Positions 7,750 to 13,947 of a stretch of 18,253 bases of DNA are shown here, one piece after another. Position 1 is the stretch's first letter; every line of letters begins with the position of its first letter. The notes beneath the pieces are model-generated. The model worked only from the letters and a program-made list of their open reading frames with translations, had not been told where the DNA came from and did not search any database. The position numbers and the translations under genes were made by a program. The stretch is from Fen-999 sp044220545 (GTDB lineage Bacteria; Pseudomonadota; Gammaproteobacteria; Burkholderiales; Rhodocyclaceae): contig JBGAQX010000052.1 of assembly GCA_044220545.1 (NCBI GenBank), positions 1-18,253 on the forward strand, in the 5' to 3' direction.

Positions 7750-9083
7750 CGGAGAGTCTCCAGGGAAAGGATCGGCGGGGATTGCGACGGATGTTCCGCC
7801 TCCTGCGTGGCGCGGGGCACCGGCCAGCCCAGCAGTTGGCTGGCGGCCGCGCAACGCGCCTGGAGGTCATGCGCGTCGCGCCCGCCCAGATGCAGGATGC
7901 CATAGCGGTAGCTGCCCAGCCACTTGAAGTCGCGGTCGATCTGCCCGGCCGTCTTGGCGAAGCAAAACAGCATGGCATCGGGAAACTGGTGGGCCAGGGC
8001 GCGCCGCCGGCTGGCGGTTGGCATGGGCGGCCGCGCGGCGGGATCGAAACTGCGATAGACGAAGCTCGCCGCCACGCCGGCGGTCGACGCCGCGCGCGGC
8101 AGCAAGGCCGGATCGCGGCCATGGGCCAGCTCCAGCGCGACGCGATGCAGGTCGACGCCGTCGACGCGCAGATACAGATCGGAGAATTGCGACGCCATGC
8201 GCGGATTGAATTCGATGACCGTCAGGCGATCGTGCGCGGCATCGTAAAAGAACTCCATGTTGAACAGGCCATGCGTGAAGCCGACCGCCTGAAGGAATCG
8301 TTGCGCCACATCCAGCGCCCGTGCCCGCCCGGCGGCCGGCAGGGCGCAGGGATAGCCAAAGCGCATGAAAGCTTGGGTGCCGGGATACATCACCGATTCG
8401 ACGACGCCCAGCGCCCGCAACTCGCCCTGGAACACATAGCCATCGAGGTTGTATTGCAGCGCCGTGACCGGCCGTTCCAGCAGCATGCGGTGGGCAGCGC
8501 CGGCGGCGGGCAGTCGCGCCCGGGCAATGCGCTCGAAGGGTTCGACCAGATGGCGGATCACCCACAGTTCCCAGGTACCGAAGCGGACCAGCGCCGCCAG
8601 CTCGTCGCGGTTGCGCACCGTGCGCGCCAGAACCGAGAACGCCGCCTTGACGGGCTTCACGAACACCGGGTAGTCGATGTCATCCGGCACCGGCTCGCCA
8701 TATTGAGACGCCAGCAGCTCGAAACCCGTGTTGGCCTCCGGCGCGACGTCCTCCAACACCCGCCGCGCGTGGTACTTGTGCTGGCAGGCCAGGACCGCCG
8801 CCACGGGTGTTCCCGGCCAGCCCATGCGCTCGGCGAGCAGCGCGGCGGCCAGGGCGCCGAACTGCTCCTGGTTGGAGGTCACCGCCCGCCAGCCGCGACG
8901 CCTGGCCTGGCGCGCCAGGCGGTCGACGAAGCGTTGCAGGTCGAAGTTGGCCAGCCGCGCATTGCTGGGAAAGCTGAACAGGTCGAATCCGGCGCTATCG
9001 ATGGGAAACTCGTCGCGCCAGCGCGCGAATCCCGACTGATCCCAGTCGTAGTTGAACAGCACCAGCGTGCCGGCCGCTGTCAT
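7746..9083 (-). CDS. ATP-grasp ligase of unknown substrate
   Basis: A 445-residue ATP-grasp enzyme of the broad biotin-carboxylase/carnosine-synthase-like class, which typically joins a carboxylate to an amine through an acyl phosphate. Seen: a front domain with SNQEQFGALAAALLAERMG (70-88), an ATP-grasp lysine segment YPVFVKPVKAAFS (138-150), and the metal-binding end NMEFFYD...TVIEFNPRMASQFSDL, with acidic residues E277 and E291 and Asn293. The last 100 residues are a variable C-terminal domain. The ATG at 9083 makes an ATGA overlap with the stop of the TVP38-type gene; the stop overlaps the YHS gene, so the enzyme is locked into the egtD operon. An amino-acid or hercynine-type substrate is an attractive inference but nothing in the sequence fixes it. 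Confidence 0.85.
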   Translation of the reverse strand: MTAAGTLVLFNYDWDQSGFARWRDEFPIDSAGFDLFSFPSNARLANFDLQRFVDRLARQARRRGWRAVTSNQEQFGALAAALLAERMGWPGTPVAAVLACQHKYHARRVLEDVAPEANTGFELLASQYGEPVPDDIDYPVFVKPVKAAFSVLARTVRNRDELAALVRFGTWELWVIRHLVEPFERIARARLPAAGAAHRMLLERPVTALQYNLDGYVFQGELRALGVVESVMYPGTQAFMRFGYPCALPAAGRARALDVAQRFLQAVGFTHGLFNMEFFYDAAHDRLTVIEFNPRMASQFSDLYLRVDGVDLHRVALELAHGRDPALLPRAASTAGVAASFVYRSFDPAARPPMPTASRRRALAHQFPDAMLFCFAKTAGQIDRDFKWLGSYRYGILHLGGRDAHDLQARCAAASQLLGWPVPRATQEAEHPSQSPPILSLETLR

Positions 9084-9811
9084 GCGCGCGCGGCGGCCCG
9101 GCGCTGCCAGGCTCCATGAATCAGTTTGCCCAGCCAGGGCACCACGGCCAGGGCGGCGAGGGACAGCAGCACCCGGGGCGTATAGATGTCGCTGGCCGTC
9201 TGGATATACGCCAGTTGCGTGCCGGCATTGACGTACACGAAGGTTCCGGCCAGCATGCCGAAGAAGCTGACCCAGGTGAAGGTCCATGCCCTCATGGTGC
9301 TCAGGCCGGCGGCGACATTGACCACCGCGAAGGGAATGACCGGCAGCAGACGCAGGCTGAACAGATAAGCGGCACCGTCGGTGGCGATGCGGCGATCGAG
9401 CTTGGCAAGTCGTTCCCCCAGCTTTCGCCGCACCAGGGCTTGCAGGAAATGCCGCGCCGCGAGCATGCTCAGGCTGGCCCCGACGGTACAGGCCGTCAGG
9501 CACAGCAGCGTGCCGGGCAACGCGCCAAAGCCCGCCCCGGCCAGCAGCATCAGCAGCGACGCCCCGGGCAAGGCGAGCAGCGCCAACAGCGTGTGCAAGG
9601 TGAAAACGGCCAGGACCGCGGCCAAAGGGTAGTCCCGCACCAGGCCCAAAAGGTTGGAACGATGTTCGCGCCAACCCTCAAGAACGTACGCGCCCAAGTC
9701 CGCCGCGTTCGCCAGGCCCCAAAGGAGAATGCCGAGCGCCAGTACCGCCAGGATAGGCCACCAGGTTCGCGGCCAGGGCGGCCCGCTTCGTTCTGAATCA
9801 GGTAAGTCCAT
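9080..9811 (-). CDS. TVP38/TMEM64 (DedA-like, VTT-domain) membrane protein
   Basis: A 243-residue polytopic inner-membrane protein. Hydrophobic stretches lie at about 17-36, 61-92, 95-120, 150-170, 176-200 and 213-230. The VTT/SNARE-associated core is recognisable in PGASLLMLLAGAGFGALPG (82-100) and in FSLRLLPVIPFAVVNVAAG (151-169), the re-entrant-loop region with conserved Arg and Pro typical of the family. Family members act in membrane homeostasis or lipid movement, and some DedA relatives have been linked to uptake of selenite; neither role can be assigned here. It is the first gene of the four-gene operon ending in egtD and overlaps the ATP-grasp gene by 4 bp. No good Shine-Dalgarno precedes the ATG at 9811, and no other usable start lies near. 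Confidence 0.88.
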   Translation of the reverse strand: MDLPDSERSGPPWPRTWWPILAVLALGILLWGLANAADLGAYVLEGWREHRSNLLGLVRDYPLAAVLAVFTLHTLLALLALPGASLLMLLAGAGFGALPGTLLCLTACTVGASLSMLAARHFLQALVRRKLGERLAKLDRRIATDGAAYLFSLRLLPVIPFAVVNVAAGLSTMRAWTFTWVSFFGMLAGTFVYVNAGTQLAYIQTASDIYTPRVLLSLAALAVVPWLGKLIHGAWQRRAAARA

Positions 9812-10106
9812 TGCGATAGCGCTTCACCATGAGCAGGCAGTAGATTAACAGCCTTGGGGCCAAGAGACCCGAGCCTCGGCAATAGTCGCTCGGCACCGGA
9901 AAAAACTTACACCCGGGGTTGGCCCGTGCCGATTCCCTTGTCCCCGCGGGGAGAAAATCGGCGACGATGCCGTCAGCCATGCCGTCAGCCATGCCGGCTG
10001 CCGGCGGCAATCGACCGGCCATGTAAGAAGTCGGCCGCCACAGCGACTAACCGGACGCGTGCCCCGACAGCCGGTACGCCCCCCTCGCCGTCACCAGGAG
10101 AATGCC
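9812..10106. other. Divergent intergenic region with a 12-bp tandem repeat
   Basis: These 295 bp separate the TVP38 operon (minus) from the small lipoprotein gene (plus) and should hold promoters for both. I found no promoter with good -35 and -10 boxes. It contains a short GC palindrome CCCCGCGGGG (9942-9951), a 12-bp tandem repeat at 9967-10002, and the AGGAG ribosome-binding site of the lipoprotein at 10096-10100. No gene is supported inside it. Confidence 0.6.
9967..10002 (+). repeat. Tandem repeat, three units of 12 bp
   Basis: The unit ATGCCGTCAGCC occurs twice without change (9967-9978, 9979-9990), followed by a third copy with two mismatches, ATGCCGGCTGCC (9991-10002). Read in frame on the plus strand it begins a 19-codon open frame (9967-10026) of Met-Pro-Ser-Ala repeats. 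Its nearest GGGGAG is 13 bases upstream, too far for confident translation, so I treat this as a repeat rather than a gene. Confidence 0.7.
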
Positions 10107-10664
10107 ATGCCGAACAATGTCACCGTCCTTGCCACCCTGACCCTCGCCCTCGGCGCTTGTGGGTCCATGAAGGCGCCGACGGAAGCGCCCAAGCCGAGAA
10201 TCGAGCCGACCAACGCCCATCTGCCGCCGGGCCTCCAGTCCGATTTCCAGAAGGCCGGCCCGGGACAGGTGCTGCCCCATCCGCTCGGTCTGCTGCTCTG
10301 GACCGAGGCGGGCGGCCCCCTGAACGGCGTCGGCATCGCACCCCGCGATCTGAACAAGCACCCGCGCTACACGGGCGGCCTGCTGGTGCAGGACACCAAT
10401 GGCGACCAGATGCTCGATCCCGCTGTCGACAAGGTGGTTGGCGGCATCATCGGCGCGGCGCCAGCGGGCGCCAAAGGCCAGTCCGCCACCAGCCCGCGCG
10501 GTGCCGACGGCAAACCGGTGCTTTCCGGCAATGCGATGGGCAAACCCGGCCTGATGACCATCGAATTTCGAACCGGAGATCAGCCCGGGCTCTATCGACC
10601 AACCTTTGAACTGATCGGCGGCAACGGTTTCCAATTTACCCTGGAGGGGATCGCCAGCCGCTGA
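10107..10664 (+). CDS. Small predicted lipoprotein of unknown function
   Basis: A 185-residue protein I do not recognise. The front end MPNNVTVLATLTLALGACGS looks like a lipoprotein signal with lipobox LGAC and Cys18. The n-region has no Lys or Arg, which is unusual. An in-frame GTG at 10059 would add an arginine-rich n-region, but the AGGAG at 10096-10100, six bases before the ATG at 10107, favours the shorter form. The mature part holds an acidic loop DTNGDQMLDPAVD that resembles part of a calcium-binding EF-hand or dockerin loop, followed by a Gly/Ala-rich stretch GGIIGAAPAGAKG and a hydrophobic, beta-rich C-terminus. It stands alone: divergent from the TVP38 operon and convergent with a GGDEF gene. 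Confidence 0.78.
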   Translation: MPNNVTVLATLTLALGACGSMKAPTEAPKPRIEPTNAHLPPGLQSDFQKAGPGQVLPHPLGLLLWTEAGGPLNGVGIAPRDLNKHPRYTGGLLVQDTNGDQMLDPAVDKVVGGIIGAAPAGAKGQSATSPRGADGKPVLSGNAMGKPGLMTIEFRTGDQPGLYRPTFELIGGNGFQFTLEGIASR

Positions 10665-10697
10665 ACGACGCGGCCAGCGGGCGCATATCGTCGGCAA

Positions 10698-10720
10698 CGC
10701 CGCCGCATGTCGTGGCGGCG
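10698..10720. terminator. GC-rich hairpin between convergent genes, possible terminator
   Basis: CGCCGCC (10698-10704) and GGCGGCG (10714-10720) can pair as a 7-bp stem with a 9-base loop. It lies in the 67 bp between the stop codons of two convergent genes, where a shared terminator is expected. No T-run follows on either strand, so it is not a textbook intrinsic terminator. Confidence 0.35.
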
Positions 10721-10731
10721 ACCAGCGATGG

Positions 10732-11463
10732 CTAAGCGCTCACGACGCGGCGCTTTCCGGCCGCCTTGGCGCGATAGACGGCGCAGTCAGCGCGCGCCAA
10801 GACTCGTTCAAGCGATTCGCCGCGCCGGGCAAGCGCCACGCCGGCGCTGAAGGCCAACGTCAACGAGGTATCGGCGATGGGCTGCCCGTCCAGGACCGAT
10901 TGAAGTCGAACCAGAGCCTGCTGGGCGGCATCCTCGTCCGCCCCCGGCATGATCACCACGAATTCCTCGCCACCCAGGCGGCAGCAGCTATCGGTCGGAC
11001 GCAGCGTCGCGCCGATCGCCCGGGTGAGATATACCAGCGCGGCATCGCCCACCGCGTGGCCGTACCGGTCATTCACCTGCTTGAAGTCATCCAGGTCGAG
11101 CAGAGCCACCGCCAGCGGCAGGCAAGTCCTCTGTGCGCGAGCGGCCTCACGATTGAAGACTTCATTCATGCCCCGGCGGTTGAAGACGCCGGTCAATGGA
11201 TCGTGGCTGGCGAGTTGATTGACTTTGTGCAGAGCCGACTCCAGCAGGGCGATGCGCGCTTCGGCGGCGGCGAGTTTCGAGGCCATGCCCGCCCCGGGAA
11301 AGAAGCCGCGCACGTCCGGGCCAAAATAGCCCGCGTTGGCGACCGAATCCGGCCCGCTTTCGGCGGGGAAGGACGAGTCGGTCGCCATGACGACGCCGGA
11401 TGACACAGCGTCCTTGATCGTATGCATCGTTGCCGTCGATTTCACATCAGTCTCCCGTGCCAT
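10732..11463 (-). CDS. GGDEF-domain diguanylate cyclase
   Basis: A soluble protein of about 243 residues predicted to make cyclic-di-GMP. The GGDEF domain covers about residues 85-240. It has SHDPLTGVFNRRG (86-98), LLDLDDFKQVNDRYGH (121-136), an active-site GGEEF (164-168) and an inhibition site RPTD (155-158) five residues before it, so both catalysis and feedback look intact. A short coiled coil (about 61-82) precedes the domain and may drive dimer formation; the first 60 residues show no known sensor domain. The start is uncertain: ATG at 11463 is chosen because the frame upstream is Arg-rich and unlike coding sequence, but no clear Shine-Dalgarno is present. Met codons 12 and 25 residues further in are alternatives. 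It is divergent from the radical SAM gene. Confidence 0.88.
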   Translation of the reverse strand: MARETDVKSTATMHTIKDAVSSGVVMATDSSFPAESGPDSVANAGYFGPDVRGFFPGAGMASKLAAAEARIALLESALHKVNQLASHDPLTGVFNRRGMNEVFNREAARAQRTCLPLAVALLDLDDFKQVNDRYGHAVGDAALVYLTRAIGATLRPTDSCCRLGGEEFVVIMPGADEDAAQQALVRLQSVLDGQPIADTSLTLAFSAGVALARRGESLERVLARADCAVYRAKAAGKRRVVSA

Positions 11464-11582
11464 GTCTGTCGCCGAGTCCGTTACCGGCGGTACCCTGTCG
11501 CGACGCGTGGGCACAGTATCGACCCGGTACCCGGCGCATTTCCAGTGTCTCCGGACTACGACAAATCGACGGCATCGCCTTG

Positions 11583-11610
11583 TTGCAGCCATCGTTCAGT
11601 CTGATATGTT
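11583..11610 (+). promoter_or_regulatory. Possible sigma-70 promoter for the radical SAM gene
   Basis: TTGCAG (11583-11588) and TATGTT (11605-11610) are spaced by 16 bp and match the -35 and -10 consensus at three and four of six positions. A transcript from here would start near 11617, leaving a leader of about 65 bases that contains the inverted repeats described separately. The match is only moderate. Confidence 0.3.
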
Positions 11611-11619
11611 GTGACATGG

Positions 11620-11638
11620 CCGGTTGTAAGAAAACCGG
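11620..11638. repeat. Inverted repeat upstream of the radical SAM gene
   Basis: CCGGTT (11620-11625) and AACCGG (11633-11638) form a perfect 6-bp inverted repeat around a 7-base spacer. It sits between the possible promoter and the 12-bp palindrome, so it could be an operator half of a two-site arrangement or a leader hairpin. Confidence 0.5.
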
Positions 11639-11646
11639 AGCCTGAT

Positions 11647-11658
11647 CCGACTAGTCGG
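11647..11658. promoter_or_regulatory. Perfect 12-bp palindrome CCGACTAGTCGG, candidate operator
   Basis: The sequence is its own reverse complement over all 12 bases and lies 13 bp before the ribosome-binding site (GGAG at 11671-11674) of the ArsS-family gene. A perfect palindrome of this size beside a promoter-sized gap is typical of a dimeric repressor site. The regulator is not known and no regulator gene lies in the window. Confidence 0.4.
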
Positions 11659-11681
11659 CAACAACCGCCCGGAGTGATTTC

Positions 11682-12671
11682 ATGCGCGACACCTTTCCCC
11701 TGCTGGTGAAGACCGACTTCCCCGCCTTGCGGCGCGCCCGTCTGACCACGCTGCAAGCCAATCTCGGCTATCGCTGCAACCAGTCCTGCCTGCATTGCCA
11801 CGTGGCCGCCGGGCCCGCGCGCACCGAGGAGATGAGTTGGGAAACCATGTCCCTGTTGTTGCGGTTCGCCGACCGGCAACGGCTCTCCTCGCTGGACCTG
11901 ACGGGCGGCGCGCCGGAACTGAATCCGCACTTCCGGGGGCTGGTGACGGCGGCCCGGGCGATGGATCTTCAGGTCATCGATCGCTGCAATCTCACCATCC
12001 TCAGCGAGCCCGGCCAGGACGACCTGCCGGAATTTCTGGCGGCGAACGCGGTCGAGATCGTCGCTTCGTTGCCCTGCTACCTGGAGGAGAACGTGGACCG
12101 CCAGCGCGGCGACGGCGTGTTCGAGTCGAGCCTGGCGGGGTTGCGTAAACTCAATGCCCTCGGCTATGGCCTGCCGGACAGCGGCCTGAGCCTGAATCTG
12201 GTTTTCAATCCCGCCGGGGCAAGCCTGCCGCCGAATCAGCAGGAACTCGAGGCCGCCTACAAGGAACAACTGGCCACCCGTTACGGCATCGTCTTCAACC
12301 GCCTCCTGACACTGACCAACATGCCGATCAAGCGCTTCGGCAGCCAGTTGGTGTCGAAGAACGAGTTCCACGATTACATGCGCCTGCTGAAGGGCGCCCA
12401 TCGCGATGACAATCTGCCCGGCGTCATGTGCCGGACGCTGATCTCGGTGAGCTGGCAGGGCTACGTGCATGACTGCGATTTCCATCAGATGCTGGACCTG
12501 CCCCTGGGCGACGGCGACGCAGCCGTTCATTTGTCTTCGCTAATCGATCACCAGTTCGAGCATCGCCCGATCCGTGTCGCCGACCACTGCTACGGTTGCA
12601 CCGCCGGCCAGGGCAGCAGTTGCGGTGGCGCCCTCGCCGCCAACCCGGCCGCTTCGCTGGAAACGTTGTAG
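11682..12671 (+). CDS. arsS: ArsS-family radical SAM protein (Cys form)
   Basis: A 329-residue radical SAM enzyme of the arsenosugar-biosynthesis radical SAM (seleno)protein family. The iron-sulfur/SAM motif is CNQSCLHC, with Cys32, Cys36 and Cys39. It is followed by DLTGGAPELNPHF (72-84) and the family-typical RCNLTILSEPG (101-111) and SLPCYLEENVD (129-139). The C-terminal Cys-rich domain has Cys250, Cys265 (HDCDFHQMLDLP) and HCYGCTAGQGSSCGG (302-316), which probably hold extra iron-sulfur clusters. Some relatives have selenocysteine in this region; here every site is Cys and the frame runs without internal TGA to a TAG stop. A GGAG lies seven bases before the ATG. In known systems ArsS works with the arsenic methyltransferase ArsM to make the ribosyl arsenical core of arsenosugars. 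No ArsM or arsenic gene is present, so the substrate here is open. Confidence 0.87.
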   Translation: MRDTFPLLVKTDFPALRRARLTTLQANLGYRCNQSCLHCHVAAGPARTEEMSWETMSLLLRFADRQRLSSLDLTGGAPELNPHFRGLVTAARAMDLQVIDRCNLTILSEPGQDDLPEFLAANAVEIVASLPCYLEENVDRQRGDGVFESSLAGLRKLNALGYGLPDSGLSLNLVFNPAGASLPPNQQELEAAYKEQLATRYGIVFNRLLTLTNMPIKRFGSQLVSKNEFHDYMRLLKGAHRDDNLPGVMCRTLISVSWQGYVHDCDFHQMLDLPLGDGDAAVHLSSLIDHQFEHRPIRVADHCYGCTAGQGSSCGGALAANPAASLETL

Positions 12672-12861
12672 CAGCCCCGACCAGACTTATCGCCGGTGCG
12701 CTCGGCTCGCCAATCACAAGCCGCCTGGCACGCCAACTTCTCGATATCGACCGGTCTCGGCCGCAAGCTTGCCGGTAGCCAATTCCCACCATCCGCGCTA
12801 CGCTAATGGTCTAGACTTTGGATAAGCCACCGCTGACGCGGGATTTCCCCATAGTGCCGCC

Positions 12862-13947
12862 ATGAAACGATGCAAGAACTGTTTACTTCCTGACGCGGTA
12901 CCCGGCTCCAATATCGATGCCAACGGCGTCTGCCAGCACTGCCGGGACCAGGCCCCAGAGAAGGTCCAGACCGGGCCCGACCCGGCCCACCGACAGGATC
13001 TGGAAGATACCCTGCGTCGCTATCGACATTTCAAGGATGCGAGCTACGATTGCATCGTCCCGTTGAGTGGCGGTAAAGACAGCGTCTATCTTCTCTACAA
13101 GCTGAAGGTCGAATACGGTCTGCGGGTGCTGGCCTTCACCGCCGACATCGACCTGCCGCAGGTGGCCTGGAGCAATATCCGTACGGCATTGGCCAAGCTC
13201 GACATCGACCACCTCGTCTACTCCCCGGCGCCAAAGTTCTTCAGCCGGATGTTCGCCTACCTGCTACGCAACCAGGAGGCGCGCGGCGCCGTATATACGG
13301 TCTCCTATGTCTATGCGCCCCTGTTCGAAGGCGAAGCGATCCGCATCGCCATCGAAAAGAACATACCGCTCATTCTGGCGGGGTACTCCCCGGGCCAGCC
13401 CGAGCCCTCCCGGATGCTCTATGAGTTTTCCCGGGAATTGATCCTGAATGAAGACTGGACGCCGCCGCACCTGAAGGAATGCGGCGAGTTCAGCGCCGAC
13501 GAACTCCACCATTTCTACAATCCGCTCGAACTGCCCGCCGGAACACACTTCCCGCGCTACCTGGCGCCCTACCACGCCTGGGATTACGATCAGGACGAGG
13601 TCATGCGCAAGGTCGCCGAACTCGGTCTGGTCAAACGGAAGAGCCATGCCAGCCCCATCGTCAGCAACTATCCGATCAACTGGCTGATGATGTACTCGGA
13701 CCTCAAGCACTTCGGCTACAACCCCTATGCGCCGGAATTTTCCGCGTTGATCCGCGAGGGCAAAGCCAGTCTGGCCTACTGGCGGCTGATGGCGCCCATC
13801 GTCGACCAGATGATCCGCCGGCGGGTGTTTCTCGGCCGCGACGTCACCCGCAGCATGCGTTGGCTGGGATTGACCGACGCCGATCTACAGATTCGTCTGC
13901 CCGCCGGCGCTTACGACCCGCCACTGCTCAGAACCGCGCAGCCATGA
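12862..13947 (+). CDS. PP-loop ATPase, N-acetyl sugar amidotransferase-like (WbpG/PseA type)
   Basis: A 361-residue adenylating enzyme. A zinc-ribbon front end has two Cys pairs (C4/C7 and C24/C27), followed by the PP-loop motif SGGKDS (69-74), which binds ATP for activation by AMP transfer. The pattern CKNCLLP...GVCQHC...YDCIVPLSGGKDS is that of the N-acetyl sugar amidotransferase family of surface-sugar gene clusters, where the enzyme uses ammonia from a HisH/HisF-like partner to form an amidine. No such partner or sugar gene is visible here. Instead the gene is coupled by an ATGA overlap to an AMP-forming ligase, so the substrate may differ and sulfur or nitrogen transfer are both possible. 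No strong Shine-Dalgarno precedes the ATG. It is the first gene of the right-hand operon; the 190 bp before it hold no convincing promoter. Confidence 0.85.
   Translation: MKRCKNCLLPDAVPGSNIDANGVCQHCRDQAPEKVQTGPDPAHRQDLEDTLRRYRHFKDASYDCIVPLSGGKDSVYLLYKLKVEYGLRVLAFTADIDLPQVAWSNIRTALAKLDIDHLVYSPAPKFFSRMFAYLLRNQEARGAVYTVSYVYAPLFEGEAIRIAIEKNIPLILAGYSPGQPEPSRMLYEFSRELILNEDWTPPHLKECGEFSADELHHFYNPLELPAGTHFPRYLAPYHAWDYDQDEVMRKVAELGLVKRKSHASPIVSNYPINWLMMYSDLKHFGYNPYAPEFSALIREGKASLAYWRLMAPIVDQMIRRRVFLGRDVTRSMRWLGLTDADLQIRLPAGAYDPPLLRTAQP

Noticed and set aside
9967..10026. Short open frame of 19 codons as a real gene
   Set aside because: It is made mostly of a tandem repeat and its nearest Shine-Dalgarno-like sequence is too far from the ATG.
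12672..12861. Terminator or promoter between the radical SAM gene and the PP-loop gene
   Set aside because: Only a 10-bp palindrome GCAAGCTTGC and weak AT-rich boxes are present. There is no hairpin with a T-run and no paired -35/-10, so read-through from the radical SAM gene can be neither shown nor excluded.
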